Below are positions 54,627-63,677 of a stretch of 64,000 bases of DNA, piece after piece. Position 1 is the stretch's first letter; every line of letters begins with the position of its first letter. A model generated the notes under the pieces. That model was not told where the DNA came from and did no database searches. It saw nothing but the letters and a program-made list of their open reading frames with translations. A program made the position numbers and the translations under genes. Location of the stretch: the NCBI RefSeq assembly GCF_002531755.2, contig NZ_CP034998.1:2914001-2978000 (forward strand), read 5' to 3'. This DNA is from Rhizobium acidisoli (GTDB lineage Bacteria; Pseudomonadota; Alphaproteobacteria; Rhizobiales; Rhizobiaceae).

Positions 54627-55523
54627 ATGAAACTCTCGAAACAATTTCCGCTGAATGCGCTGCGCGTCTTCGAAGCCGCGGCACGGCTCGGAAGTTTCAC
54701 CAAGGCGGGCGACGAACTCGGGATGACGCAGACGGCCGTCAGCTACCAGATCAAGCTGCTGGAGGAGAATGTCGGCGAGCCGCTCTTCCTGCGCCGTCCC
54801 CGTCAGATCGCCTTGACCGAGACCGGCGAGCGGCTGGCGCCGAAGGTGACTGAAGCTTTCGCCATGCTGCACGACGCGATGGCGACGGCGCGCGACAGCG
54901 TCGAAGGCACACTCGCCATCAGCTCGACCCATACGTTCGCCTCGAAATGGCTGGCGCCGCGCCTCGGCTCTTTCCATTTGAAACATCCGGCGATTGCGGT
55001 GCGCTTTCAGGCGAGTTCCGACATCATCGATTTTACCCGTGAACAGATCGATGTCGGGATCCGCTGGGGCGACGGCAACTGGCCGGGTCTGACCCTGCAC
55101 CGGTTGATGGGGCTGGAGTTCACCCCGATGCTCAGCCCGAAGCTGGCGGAATCAGCCGGCGGGATCAAGGAACCGCGCGATCTCCTGAAGTTGGATCTCT
55201 TCGACGCCGGCGACATCTGGTGGAAACAATGGTTCGAGGCAGCCGGCGTCACCGACACGGATCTCGATCGCCGCCCGCGCAACCAGCTCGGCTCCCAGGC
55301 GGTGGAAGCCGACGCGGCAATCGCCGGCCATGGCGTTGCCATCCTCCATCCGGCCTTCTACGCGGCCGAGATCGCCCTCGGCCGGCTGTATCAACCTTTC
55401 GAACTGACCCGCAGCGACGGCAAGGCCTATTGGCTCGTCTATCCGGAAAACCGTCGCAACGTGCCGAAGATCAAAGCTTTCCGCAACTGGATCCTCGACG
55501 AGATGAAGGCAGCCGGCAATTAA
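54627..55523 (+). CDS. LysR-family transcriptional regulator, GcvA-like
   Basis: A 298-residue regulator. The HTH is in FTKAGDELGMTQTAVSYQIKLLE near residues 24-47, followed by a long linker helix and the effector domain (LAISSTHTFASKWLAPRLGSF). The segment FTREQIDVGIRWGDGNWPGL and the closing FRNWILDE resemble the GcvA subgroup. It probably controls the divergent DUF1127 gene and itself. Any link to the neighbouring purine genes is positional only. Confidence 0.88.
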   Translation: MKLSKQFPLNALRVFEAAARLGSFTKAGDELGMTQTAVSYQIKLLEENVGEPLFLRRPRQIALTETGERLAPKVTEAFAMLHDAMATARDSVEGTLAISSTHTFASKWLAPRLGSFHLKHPAIAVRFQASSDIIDFTREQIDVGIRWGDGNWPGLTLHRLMGLEFTPMLSPKLAESAGGIKEPRDLLKLDLFDAGDIWWKQWFEAAGVTDTDLDRRPRNQLGSQAVEADAAIAGHGVAILHPAFYAAEIALGRLYQPFELTRSDGKAYWLVYPENRRNVPKIKAFRNWILDEMKAAGN

Positions 55524-55650
55524 CGCATGTCGCCCGGAAGTGTGCAGCGGTTTCCCAGGCAAAGCGCGAAGCGCTTTTGCCGCAACGACATGCATCAAAA
55601 CAAAAAGCTAAAGCGCGTCGCATGAATCAAGCTTGCTGCGACGCGCTTTG
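55524..55650. repeat. Family D repeat (copy 3) with a strong hairpin after the LysR gene
   Basis: The segment carries CAGGCAAAGCGCGAAGCGCTTTTGCC-type palindromes like those at 31584, then a perfect 13-bp stem, AAAGCGCGTCGCA (55610-55622) with TGCGACGCGCTTT (55637-55649). The latter may terminate transcription from one or both sides of this convergent junction. Confidence 0.75.
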
Positions 55651-55671
55651 GAGCCAGGCATCGCCGCGGCC

Positions 55672-56004
55672 TCAGTATCCCATCTCCGGCGCGTAGAAGC
55701 AGCGCGGCGTGTCCTCGTTCGGGAATAGACAGAGATGATAGTCGTTGTCGCCGGATTGCATCGCCTTCGTCATCGGCAGCAGGAAGACGTGGGCATGCGT
55801 GACCAGCCGGTGGTCGCCCGGCAGCAGCGTGACACGATATCCGCCCGGCGTCACCGCCACGCTCTTCGAAGGGATCATCTGGCAGTCGCCATTATGACTG
55901 TCGCCGTTGCAACAATAGGGGTCATAACTCCACCCCGACGGTGCGTCGTGAGCCGTCGCCAGCGACGCATACGCAATCATCACACACGTCAGAATGCTGC
56001 GCAT
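55672..56004 (-). CDS. Small exported cysteine-containing protein of unknown function
   Basis: A 110-residue protein with a signal peptide (RSILTCVMIAYASLATA, cleaved before HDAPSGWSYDP). The mature part has five Cys (CCNGDSHNGDC, LCLF, RCFYAPEMGY), suggesting disulphides in the periplasm. I recognise no named domain, although the pattern WSYDPYCCNGDSHNGDCQ recurs in rhizobial hypothetical proteins. ATG 56004 is preferred over 56010 because GGAG is nine bases upstream of the former and three of the latter. It is followed upstream by a 156-base gap without a gene. Confidence 0.65.
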   Translation of the reverse strand: MRSILTCVMIAYASLATAHDAPSGWSYDPYCCNGDSHNGDCQMIPSKSVAVTPGGYRVTLLPGDHRLVTHAHVFLLPMTKAMQSGDNDYHLCLFPNEDTPRCFYAPEMGY

Positions 56005-56166
56005 GGGCATCTTCTCCGTTGATGAATGCGCCGCCGATGATCTAACTTTTCTTATTTATTCCGGCGGCCTTAAACATAACTGCAATCGAGTCGTCATCGT
56101 TCAAGATCCGCTATATTAGCAGATCGAGTATAAGACGGAGATAATGCACAGCATTCTCGGCAGCTT

Positions 56167-56853
56167 TTAGGCACGGGACAGCAGATCGGCGATGCGGCCG
56201 CGATCCGCTGCTTCGACAAAACCGCCGGCAATCATCAGCGGAGCGCCGAAGATTTCGACGAGCCCATTGCCGAGGATGAGACCCTCACCGTCCCGGCATG
56301 CGAGAATGGGATTTGCCGTGGTCTTGCTGTAGCGCAGCAGCGCGGGGAGATAGCCGGGATCGTCGTTCAGATGCGGAAAGAACTCGAAGGGCGTGAGATC
56401 GAGAGCCGCGCCATCCCGTACCGCATCCGGAGAACCGCCCTCAAACAGCGCGTCGGCGGCGATCGTCGGCGTCATCAAAATCGCCCCGGCGCTGGTGCCG
56501 ACGACTATGCCGTCATCAAGCGCCCATGCGCGCAGTTTTTCCAGCATGCCGCTTTGGCGCAGCCGTCTCAGAAAATCGCCGGTGTGGCCGCCTGTAAGAT
56601 GGATGGCGTTGCAGGCAAACAGCCGGCCGATCTCCTCGTCGCCGGCAAGCGCGTCGAGATCGACGAACAGATCGAGAGATAGCCCATATTGCGCATAATA
56701 TTGCCGTTTTTCGTCGAAGAACGCCCGCTGCGGCTCCGGAGCCGAGGCGACATAGCCGATGCGGTTGCCGCGCGACAGAATGAGCGCGGCAAGCCGCCGG
56801 TCCATCGGCGCGTTCTCGGCGATGAGCTGATCGCTGTAGAGCGCGGTGATCAT
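56167..56853 (-). CDS. Peptidase S51-family protein (dipeptidase E/cyanophycinase-like)
   Basis: A 228-residue serine peptidase-like protein. The nucleophile elbow is in GIVVGTSAGAILM, and LTGGHTGDFLRRL gives the flanking loop of peptidase E-like enzymes. Substrate may be Asp-X dipeptides or a related amide. It is divergent from puuD by 126 bases, with no shared operator evident. Function is inferred from fold motifs only. Confidence 0.8.
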   Translation of the reverse strand: MITALYSDQLIAENAPMDRRLAALILSRGNRIGYVASAPEPQRAFFDEKRQYYAQYGLSLDLFVDLDALAGDEEIGRLFACNAIHLTGGHTGDFLRRLRQSGMLEKLRAWALDDGIVVGTSAGAILMTPTIAADALFEGGSPDAVRDGAALDLTPFEFFPHLNDDPGYLPALLRYSKTTANPILACRDGEGLILGNGLVEIFGAPLMIAGGFVEAADRGRIADLLSRA

Positions 56854-56979
56854 TCCATTGCTCCTTCGGCCTCGCCACCGTTGCGGAAACCGGTGCGCAT
56901 GTGCAGTCTTTCAATCTCCTCTTCCCTCCCCGCCAAAATTTCCGCAATGTCACGAGTCGGAGGAAGATAGGGGAACTCG

Positions 56980-58218
56980 ATGTATGAATATGCCATAGCA
57001 TGGGAATGGCTCGCCTTCGCGGCGCGCTGGTTCCATGTCGTCACCGCGATCGCCTGGATCGGATCGTCCTTCTATTTCATCGCGCTCGATCTCGGACTGG
57101 TGAAACGCCCGCATCTGCCGCCCGGCGCCTATGGCGAGGAATGGCAGGTCCATGGCGGCGGCTTCTACCATATCCAGAAATATCTGGTCGCGCCCGCGCA
57201 AATGCCGGAGCACCTGACCTGGTTCAAATATGAGAGCTATTTCACCTGGATTTCCGGCTTCCTGATGCTCTGCATCGTCTATTACGGCGGCGCCGACCTC
57301 TTCCTGATCGATCCGCACGTGCTCGATATCACCCCGACGGTGGCGATCCTCATCTCCTTGGCGTCATTGGCCTTCGGCTGGCTCGTCTACGATCTGCTGT
57401 GCAAATCCCCGCTCGGCCGGAACACCTGGGGGTTGATGGCCGTGCTCTATGTCGTGCTCGTCTTCATGGCCTGGGGTTATACGCAGCTTTTCACCGGCCG
57501 CGCCGCCTTCCTGCATCTCGGCGCCTTTACCGCAACGATCATGTCGGCCAACGTCTTCATGATCATCATCCCGAACCAGAAGATCGTCGTTGCCGATCTC
57601 ATCGCCGGCCGCACGCCCGATCCGAAATACGGCCAGATCGCCAAGCAGCGTTCGCTGCACAACAACTACCTGACGCTGCCGGTCATCTTCTTCATGCTGT
57701 CGAACCATTATCCACTGGCCTTCGGCACGGCGTTCAACTGGGTGATCGCAGCGCTCGTCTTCCTGATGGGCGTCACCATCCGTCACTGGTTCAACACCAC
57801 GCATGCCAGGAAAGGCCGGCCGACCTGGACCTGGATCGTCACCCTCGTCCTCTTCATCCTGATCATGTGGCTTTCGACGGTGCCGAAACTGCTGACCGGC
57901 GAGACGGATGCGGCAGCCGTCGCGCCCGCCTTCCAGCAATTTGCCGGCGATCAGCATTTCCCCGCCGTCAAACAGCTGATCTCGACCCGCTGTTCCATGT
58001 GCCATGCGGCTGAGCCCGCCTATGAGGGCATCGTGCGGCCGCCGAAGGGAGTGATGCTCGAAAACGACGCGGAAATCGCCGCCCATGCCCGCGAAATTTA
58101 TATACAGGCGGGCCGCAGCCATGCGATGCCGCCCGGCAACATCACCGATATCACGCCGGACGAACGCAAGCTGCTCGTCGCCTGGTTTGAAAGCGCAGTC
58201 GAAGGCCAAAAACAATGA
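56980..58218 (+). CDS. puuD: Urate hydroxylase PuuD (membrane protein with C-terminal cytochrome c)
   Basis: A 412-residue inner-membrane protein: about nine helices (residues 1-300) form the DUF989 domain with conserved His (RWFHVVTAIAWIGSSFYF), then a c-type heme site CSMCH (C338-H342) in a periplasmic tail. PuuD oxidises urate to 5-hydroxyisourate, feeding electrons to cytochrome c instead of making peroxide as uricase does. The next gene, guaD, overlaps by ATGA (58215-58218). Together with xdhABC and ade it forms a purine route in this window. Confidence 0.92.
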   Translation: MYEYAIAWEWLAFAARWFHVVTAIAWIGSSFYFIALDLGLVKRPHLPPGAYGEEWQVHGGGFYHIQKYLVAPAQMPEHLTWFKYESYFTWISGFLMLCIVYYGGADLFLIDPHVLDITPTVAILISLASLAFGWLVYDLLCKSPLGRNTWGLMAVLYVVLVFMAWGYTQLFTGRAAFLHLGAFTATIMSANVFMIIIPNQKIVVADLIAGRTPDPKYGQIAKQRSLHNNYLTLPVIFFMLSNHYPLAFGTAFNWVIAALVFLMGVTIRHWFNTTHARKGRPTWTWIVTLVLFILIMWLSTVPKLLTGETDAAAVAPAFQQFAGDQHFPAVKQLISTRCSMCHAAEPAYEGIVRPPKGVMLENDAEIAAHAREIYIQAGRSHAMPPGNITDITPDERKLLVAWFESAVEGQKQ

Positions 58219-59522
58219 CGACGACACTCCTGCGCGGCCGCCTGCTTTCTTTTCGTCGCGCGCCGCTGAGCCTGACCGACAGCCAGAGCTATCTCTACGA
58301 GGAAGATGGCGGCCTGCTGATCGAAGACGGGCTGATCGCGGCGGCCGGCGCCTATGCCGACGTCAAGGCAAAGGCAGCCGCTGATGTGGTCGAGATCGAC
58401 CATCGCCCGCATCTGATCCTGCCCGGCTTCATCGACATGCATTTGCATTTTCCGCAGATGCAGGTGATCGCCTCCTATGCCGCCAATCTGCTCGAATGGC
58501 TGAACACCTATACCTTTCCCGAGGAATGCCGTTTCGTCGAAAGCGCGCATGCTGAAAGGATCGCCACCCATTTCTACGACGAACTGATCCGCCACGGCAC
58601 GACGACGGCAGTCGCCTATTGCTCCGTGCACAAGACTTCGGCCGACGCCTTCTTCGCCGAGGCGATGAAGCGCAACATGCGCATGGTCGGCGGCAAGGTG
58701 ATGATGGACCGCAACGCCCCGCAGGGCCTGCTCGACACGCCGGAGATCGGCTATGACGAGACCCGCCAGGTAATATCGGACTGGCACGGCAAGGGCCGCA
58801 ACCATGTCGCCATCACCCCGCGTTTCGCCATCACCTCGACGCCGGCGCAGATGGAAGCAACCTCAGCCCTTGCCCGCGAATTTCCCGACCTGCACATCCA
58901 GACGCATCTTTCGGAAAACCACGACGAGATCAAATTCACCTGCGAACTCTATCCTGATGCGATCGACTATACCGACATCTACGCCCGCTATGGCCTGCTC
59001 GGACCGAAAAGCCTCTTCGGCCACGCCATCCACCTGTCGGAGCGCGAAGCCGATGTGATGAGCGAGACGGGCGCCGTCGCCGTCCATTGCCCGACCTCGA
59101 ACCTCTTCCTCGGCTCCGGCCTGTTTCCGTTGAAGGCATTGGCGCGGCGCGAAAAGCCGGTCCGCATCGGTGTCGCCACCGATATCGGCGGCGGTTCCAG
59201 CTATTCGATGCTGAGGACGATGGACGAGGCCTACAAGATCCAGCAGCTGCTCGGCGAACGATTGAACCCGCTGGAAAGCTATTACCTGATGACGCGCGGC
59301 AATGCCGAGGCGCTGTCGCTGGCCGACCGGATCGGCACACTGGAACCCGGCACCGAGGCCGATCTCGTCGTCCTCGACGCGGCGGCAACCCCGGCCATGG
59401 CGCTGAAGATGGAAGCGGTGAAGACGCTGCCCGAAGAACTCTTCCTGCTGCAGACGATGGGCGATGACAGGGCAATCGCCGAAACCTATGTGGCGGGTGT
59501 AGACTTGAAAAAGAACCTTTAG
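58215..59522 (+). CDS. guaD: Guanine deaminase
   Basis: A 435-residue cytosolic amidohydrolase converting guanine to xanthine. The metal site is in LPGFIDMHLHFPQ, with further ligands in THLSENHDE and GHAIHLSE and the terminal Asp in GVATDIGGGSSYSM. Co-translated with puuD. Its product feeds xanthine dehydrogenase (xdhAB). Confidence 0.95.
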   Translation: MTTTLLRGRLLSFRRAPLSLTDSQSYLYEEDGGLLIEDGLIAAAGAYADVKAKAAADVVEIDHRPHLILPGFIDMHLHFPQMQVIASYAANLLEWLNTYTFPEECRFVESAHAERIATHFYDELIRHGTTTAVAYCSVHKTSADAFFAEAMKRNMRMVGGKVMMDRNAPQGLLDTPEIGYDETRQVISDWHGKGRNHVAITPRFAITSTPAQMEATSALAREFPDLHIQTHLSENHDEIKFTCELYPDAIDYTDIYARYGLLGPKSLFGHAIHLSEREADVMSETGAVAVHCPTSNLFLGSGLFPLKALARREKPVRIGVATDIGGGSSYSMLRTMDEAYKIQQLLGERLNPLESYYLMTRGNAEALSLADRIGTLEPGTEADLVVLDAAATPAMALKMEAVKTLPEELFLLQTMGDDRAIAETYVAGVDLKKNL

Positions 59523-59574
59523 CGAACTTGCAAAAATCCGCCGATCTTCCCATAGTTCTCCGAGAAGATCGCCT

Positions 59575-59835
59575 ATGGACCTGACCGTTTCACTGCCCGA
59601 TGAGCTGGCGAGCTACATCAAGAGAAAGCTCGATTCCGGCGGTTACAGCTCTTCGAGCGATGTCGTGAGCGAAGCCCTTCGGCTGCTGGAAGAGCGCGAC
59701 AGCACCAAAGCCCGCGAGACCGAACGCCTGCGCAATGCATGGCAGGAGGGAATGAAAAGTGGCGATTTCGCCCCTTTGGACATTGATGCCGCAAAAGCCG
59801 AAGGGCGACGGCGATTTTCAGGATCAAAAACCTGA
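59575..59835 (+). CDS. parD: ParD-family antitoxin
   Basis: An 86-residue ribbon-helix-helix protein (DLTVSLPDELASYIKRKLDSG, then YSSSSDVVSEALRLLEER) with a C-terminal toxin-binding tail. It starts 52 bases after guaD and is followed three bases later by a truncated ParE. With its toxin cut short it is a possible orphan antitoxin. Confidence 0.88.
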   Translation: MDLTVSLPDELASYIKRKLDSGGYSSSSDVVSEALRLLEERDSTKARETERLRNAWQEGMKSGDFAPLDIDAAKAEGRRRFSGSKT

Positions 59836-59838
59836 TCG

Positions 59839-60021
59839 ATGGCCACGGTTTTCTATTCGAGCCGCGCCCGCGCGGATATGCTGGATCTGTGGCTATGGAT
59901 TGCCGAAAAGAGCGGCCCACCAATAGCCGATACCATCATAGACGTAAGCGGTGTTATGGACCCATCTTCCGGATCAGCGTGTGATGTTGGTGTTGTTGCC
60001 GAACGGGGTTTCGACATATGA
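59839..60021 (+). pseudogene. ParE-family toxin, truncated
   Basis: The first ~35 residues (ATVFYSSRARADMLDLWLWIAEKSG, to IADTIID) match the ParE/RelE-fold toxin N-terminus. From about base 59944 the frame reads unrelated sequence and stops at 60021, so roughly two thirds of the usual ~95-residue toxin is gone, including the C-terminal catalytic/DNA-gyrase-contacting region. An insertion-sequence remnant begins just downstream, pointing to IS-linked deletion. Confidence 0.85.
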
Positions 60022-60103
60022 CGATTACAGGATTTACGCATAGCACCAGTGCAGACGTGCCAGCGCAGCGGTTTAAGATTTTTACGGGAACTGGACGTCG
60101 GCG

Positions 60104-60226
60104 CGATTGGAGCGCTGTTTCAGCGTCCTGTGGAACTGATATGCTCATGTGATTCCGCTTCAGGGTTTCGACAAAAGCATCGGACATACCGTTCGAATGG
60201 GAGCGCAAGTCTGTCGCGGCTGCGGA
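60104..60226 (-). mobile_element. IS3-type transposase remnant
   Basis: The minus strand encodes SNGMSDAFVETLKRN and VPQDAETALQ, resembling the DDE transposase of IS3-type elements (normally SNGMxEAFVxTxKRDY..., with an Asp/Glu motif). It is a ~35-residue scrap, without either ORF end or terminal repeats that I can identify. The rest of 59947-60226 holds no recognisable gene. Confidence 0.6.
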
Positions 60227-60778
60227 TCAAGGCGGAGGGGTTAGTGCCTCATCATCGAACTTCCGGATTTCAATTACTCCTAGTCCGGACTTAAGCTTGA
60301 CTCCCCACGGCCCAATTCGCATTTTTACAATTCGTCCATCGTCATGCGTAATCCAAAAATCCACTTTAGAGGCCTGCGGCCCCTCATGACGGATAGCTGA
60401 ATAGTGCTTTGCTGCGAGATCCAGGTGACTTTCATCACCCTTAAATACACAGTCAGTTATTTTTGAGCCAAATCGGTCCGCTGGAACCCACTTTGTCTGT
60501 GGGTAACGGATCCATTGCTTTCGCGTTGAATCTTTCAGATAATTAGTACCTGACTGGGTTCGCAAATCGGCAGTAAACACTAAAGATCCATCATCCTGCT
60601 CGGCATAAGCAGTCACGCTCGACCGGGTAGCGTTCATGGTTGCCGCGTATGCGAAGTTGACGATTTCACAGGATGGGTCTTCGCCATTGTCACTGTTAGC
60701 TTTCGCCGGTTGAACTGCGCTAATGACGACCAAGGTCGCTCCCGCCAATCCCATCAAAAGTTCAGAGATGCACTTCAT
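60227..60778 (-). CDS. Exported protein of unknown function
   Basis: A 183-residue protein with a signal peptide (LLMGLAGATLVVISAVQPAKA, cleaved before NSDNGEDPSC). The mature part has two cysteines (PSCEIV, ITDCVF). Lower GC than the neighbours and no recognised domain. Its position between IS remnants suggests recent acquisition. The 262 bases upstream show no gene. Confidence 0.6.
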   Translation of the reverse strand: MKCISELLMGLAGATLVVISAVQPAKANSDNGEDPSCEIVNFAYAATMNATRSSVTAYAEQDDGSLVFTADLRTQSGTNYLKDSTRKQWIRYPQTKWVPADRFGSKITDCVFKGDESHLDLAAKHYSAIRHEGPQASKVDFWITHDDGRIVKMRIGPWGVKLKSGLGVIEIRKFDDEALTPPP

Positions 60779-61040
60779 CGATCGCCCCTATCTAGACGGC
60801 CTCATCATGTAATCAGATGACTCTGATGCAAAGCTAGAATGAAGTGCAAATGATTGCGCTGCATTTCAATTACTCAGGTATCCGCCGAGCATGAATCGAC
60901 GATACGGACGGAACTAGCTGCGTTAAAGATCCCAGTCAGGAAAATGAAGGTGGACAGTAAGCGGTGTCCCGGTCGCACCTTGACCAAGATGCTTTATGTA
61001 CGCGGGAGTTCGTCTAACGATACCGGGGCGGCGGCAGCGG

Positions 61041-61319
61041 TCACGCCTCCTGATTTGGTTCCCCCACGCGCTTTTCCCATTCCGCATTTTCCTGAACGTA
61101 GGCCGCCACGACTTCGTAGATAAGATCGCCTTCCAAGACATCCTCGTTTCCAACGAAACGAGACATTTCGACATGGCCGTCTGCAAATATCGAAAGCTCG
61201 ATGCGCTCACCTACAAGGGTGGCATGCACATCAATCGTATCCTCGCGATATCTATTAAGCATATAGCGGATACCGGCGTCATCGAAGAGCCGCAAAATTC
61301 TGAAAATCGGCGACGTCAT
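61041..61319 (-). CDS. Hypothetical small acidic protein
   Basis: A 92-residue, acidic protein (SPIFRILRLFDDAGIRYMLNRY, then THIDVHATLVGERIELSIFADGHVEMSRF-like strands) that looks like a compact alpha/beta domain, with no recognised family. ATG at 61319. It lies between two transposon remnants, on the minus strand; this may be an accessory gene carried in with them. Expression and function are unknown. Confidence 0.5.
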   Translation of the reverse strand: MTSPIFRILRLFDDAGIRYMLNRYREDTIDVHATLVGERIELSIFADGHVEMSRFVGNEDVLEGDLIYEVVAAYVQENAEWEKRVGEPNQEA

Positions 61320-61346
61320 GGGGCTCGCCTTTCTATCTCTCTAGAG

Positions 61347-62325
61347 TCACGCGGATAAGCGTATCTCGACAGCAGATGTCTGCAAAGGGGAGATTGAGGG
61401 GTGGTTCCACGGCAAGAGATCTTCAATGTGGCTCTGCTTGTGACCATTAACGATGGCGGTGAGCGTCCTAGCCAGGTAGCCGAACGGATCGACAGTATTG
61501 AGCTTGCAGGTCTCTATGAAGGACGCGATGGCCGCCCAGTTCTCCGCTGCGGCGTCGTGCCCGGCGAAGAGAGCATTCTTACGGTTCAGGGCTATCGGTC
61601 TGATGGCTCTCTCGACGGTGTTGTTGTCGATCTCGATGCGCCCGTCAGTCAGGAAGACGCAGAGCCCATCCCAGTATTTGGCGATATAGGTGAGAGCTTC
61701 GCCGAGCGGCGACTTGCCAGCGACAGGGGCACGATGATGCGTGAGCCAGGTCCGCATGTCTGCGATCAACGGCGCTGACCGTGCTTGCCTTCTGTCCAAC
61801 TGAGCTTCAGGGTCAAGGCCGCGGAGCTCGGCTTCGTTGCGATATAGTCCACCGATCCGCTTCTCGCCTTCCTCTGCAATCGGCGCGGAGCTAGTGCGGG
61901 TAATCTCGACCAGCTTGCGCCGTGCATGCGCCCAACAATAGGCAAGCCGAATGTCAGCACCGACGCGGCCCGGTGCGACCAGCCAATTATATCCCGCGTG
62001 GCCGTCGACCTGAAGGACGCCCGTGAACCCTTGCAATATCTGATCGGCATGCTGCCCGCTTCGACCGGGGGCATAGGTGAAGGCGACGCCTGGCGGCGCA
62101 CCTCCCCCAAGGTCGGTCATCGCGGGCCAGGGCCCAGAAATATCCGGTCTTGGTTTTGCGGGAGCCGGGATCGAGGACCGGCGCACGAGTCTTGTCCATG
62201 AACAGCTTCGTCGAGCGCTTCAGGTCGGCGATCAGAGCATCAAAGACCGGACGCAGTTCGAACGCTGCCCGGCCGACCCAATCGGCAAGCGTGGAACGGT
62301 CGAGATCGATGCCCTGTCGGCTCAT
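61347..62325 (-). mobile_element. IS66-family transposase (TnpC) remnant, frameshifted and 5'-truncated
   Basis: The minus strand encodes IMSRQGIDLDRSTLADWVGR, TGYFWALARDDRPWG, then after a frame change PPGVAFTYAPGRSGQHADQIL, VLQVDGHAGYNWL, CWAHARRKLVEI, SPLGEALTYIAKYWDGL and EIDNNTVERAIRPIALNRKNALFAGHD to 61347: the DDE core and C-terminal domain of IS66 TnpC. The break sits in a five-G run (TTGGGGGAGG); one G fewer or two more restores the frame. Bases 62326-62500 contain further IS-like coding (LPLYRQAQI) but the N-terminal half, TnpA/TnpB and terminal repeats are missing. Confidence 0.85.
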
Positions 62326-62516
62326 GATTTGGGCCTGGCGGTAGAGCGGCAGATATCGTGCGCGTCATCGATGAAGCCAGCGACCTTCCCGATATTGGCT
62401 GGGAGGAATAATCGCTTTTCCGCATCGCCGCCGTTGAAGACCTTCGAATTCCCCTCACTCTCCCGCGAATTCCATGTTACGCCGGATAGCCGCATTCAGA
62501 TGTGAAGGTTCAATTC

Positions 62517-63659
62517 ATGGCCACTCCGCTCACCATCGCCGATCTGAAGAAGCTCGCGCAGCGCCGTGTACCGAAGATGTTTTTCGACTATGCGGATTCG
62601 GGCGCCTGGACGGAGTCGACCTATGCGGCAAACGAGAGTGATTTCAGTGGGATCAAGCTGCGCCAGCGGGTGATGGTCGACATGACCAACCGCACGCTGG
62701 AAACGACGATGATCGGCCAGAATGTGTCGATGCCGGTGGCCCTGGCGCCGACCGGCCTGACCGGCATGCAGCACGCCGATGGTGAGATGTTGGCGGCGCG
62801 CGCCGCCGAGGAGTTCGGCGTTCCCTTCACGCTGTCGACGATGAGCATCTGCTCGATCGAGGATGTCGCTTCGGTGACGACGCGTCCCTTCTGGTTCCAG
62901 CTCTACGTGATGCGGGACAAGGATTTCGTCCTTGGGCTGATCAACCGCGCCAAGGCCGCCAAATGCTCGGCACTGGTGCTGACGGCCGATCTGCAGATCC
63001 TCGGCCAGCGCCACAAGGACCTGCGCAACGGCCTGTCGGCGCCGCCGAGGTTCACCCCGAAGCACATCTGGCAGATGGCAAGCCGGCCCTTCTGGTGCCT
63101 GGATATGCTTAAGACCAAGCGCCGCACCTTCGGCAACATCATCGGCCACGCGAAAAATGTCACCAATATCACCTCGCTCGCCGCATGGACGCACGAGCAG
63201 TTCGACCCCCGGCTCTCCTGGGCCGATGTCGCCTGGATCAAGGAGCAATGGGGCGGCCCGCTGATCATCAAGGGCGTGCTCGATCCGGAGGACGCGAAGG
63301 CAGCCGCCGACACCGGCGCCGATGCGATCGTCGTCTCCAATCACGGCGGCCGCCAGCTTGACGGCGCCCCTTCCTCGATCAGCATGCTGCCTGCAATCGT
63401 CGACGCCGTCGGCGACCGCATCGAAGTCCATCTTGACGGCGGCATCCGCTCCGGACAGGACGTCTTGAAGGCCGTGGCGCTCGGCGCCAAAGGCACCTAT
63501 ATCGGCCGCCCCTTCCTCTACGGCCTCGGCGCCATGGGCAAGGAGGGTGTGACGCTGGCGCTCGGCATCATCCGCAAGGAGATGGATATTACCATGGCGC
63601 TCTGCGGCAAGCGCGACATCAAGCATGTGAATTCGTCGATCATCGCTGGGCGGCAGTGA
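62517..63659 (+). CDS. lldD: FMN-dependent alpha-hydroxy-acid dehydrogenase, L-lactate dehydrogenase LldD type
   Basis: A 380-residue flavoenzyme oxidising L-lactate (or another 2-hydroxy acid) to the keto acid. Conserved sites are Tyr in FFDYADSGAWTE, ALAPTGLTGMQHADGE, the FWFQLYVM segment, active-site His in VVSNHGGRQLDG with the FMN phosphate loop DGGIRSGQDVLKAVALGA. It is a few residues shorter than E. coli LldD. The ATG at 62517 has GAAGG eight bases upstream; an in-frame GTG at 62502 is less likely. Its promoter region abuts the IS66 remnant. Confidence 0.9.
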   Translation: MATPLTIADLKKLAQRRVPKMFFDYADSGAWTESTYAANESDFSGIKLRQRVMVDMTNRTLETTMIGQNVSMPVALAPTGLTGMQHADGEMLAARAAEEFGVPFTLSTMSICSIEDVASVTTRPFWFQLYVMRDKDFVLGLINRAKAAKCSALVLTADLQILGQRHKDLRNGLSAPPRFTPKHIWQMASRPFWCLDMLKTKRRTFGNIIGHAKNVTNITSLAAWTHEQFDPRLSWADVAWIKEQWGGPLIIKGVLDPEDAKAAADTGADAIVVSNHGGRQLDGAPSSISMLPAIVDAVGDRIEVHLDGGIRSGQDVLKAVALGAKGTYIGRPFLYGLGAMGKEGVTLALGIIRKEMDITMALCGKRDIKHVNSSIIAGRQ

Positions 63660-63677
63660 CCCTGCTTGAGAAGCCGC

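Noticed and set aside
61041..61319. Small ORF as part of the IS66 element (TnpA/TnpB)
   Set aside because: It lies downstream of the TnpC end and its sequence does not resemble TnpA or TnpB, which are encoded upstream of TnpC in intact IS66 elements.
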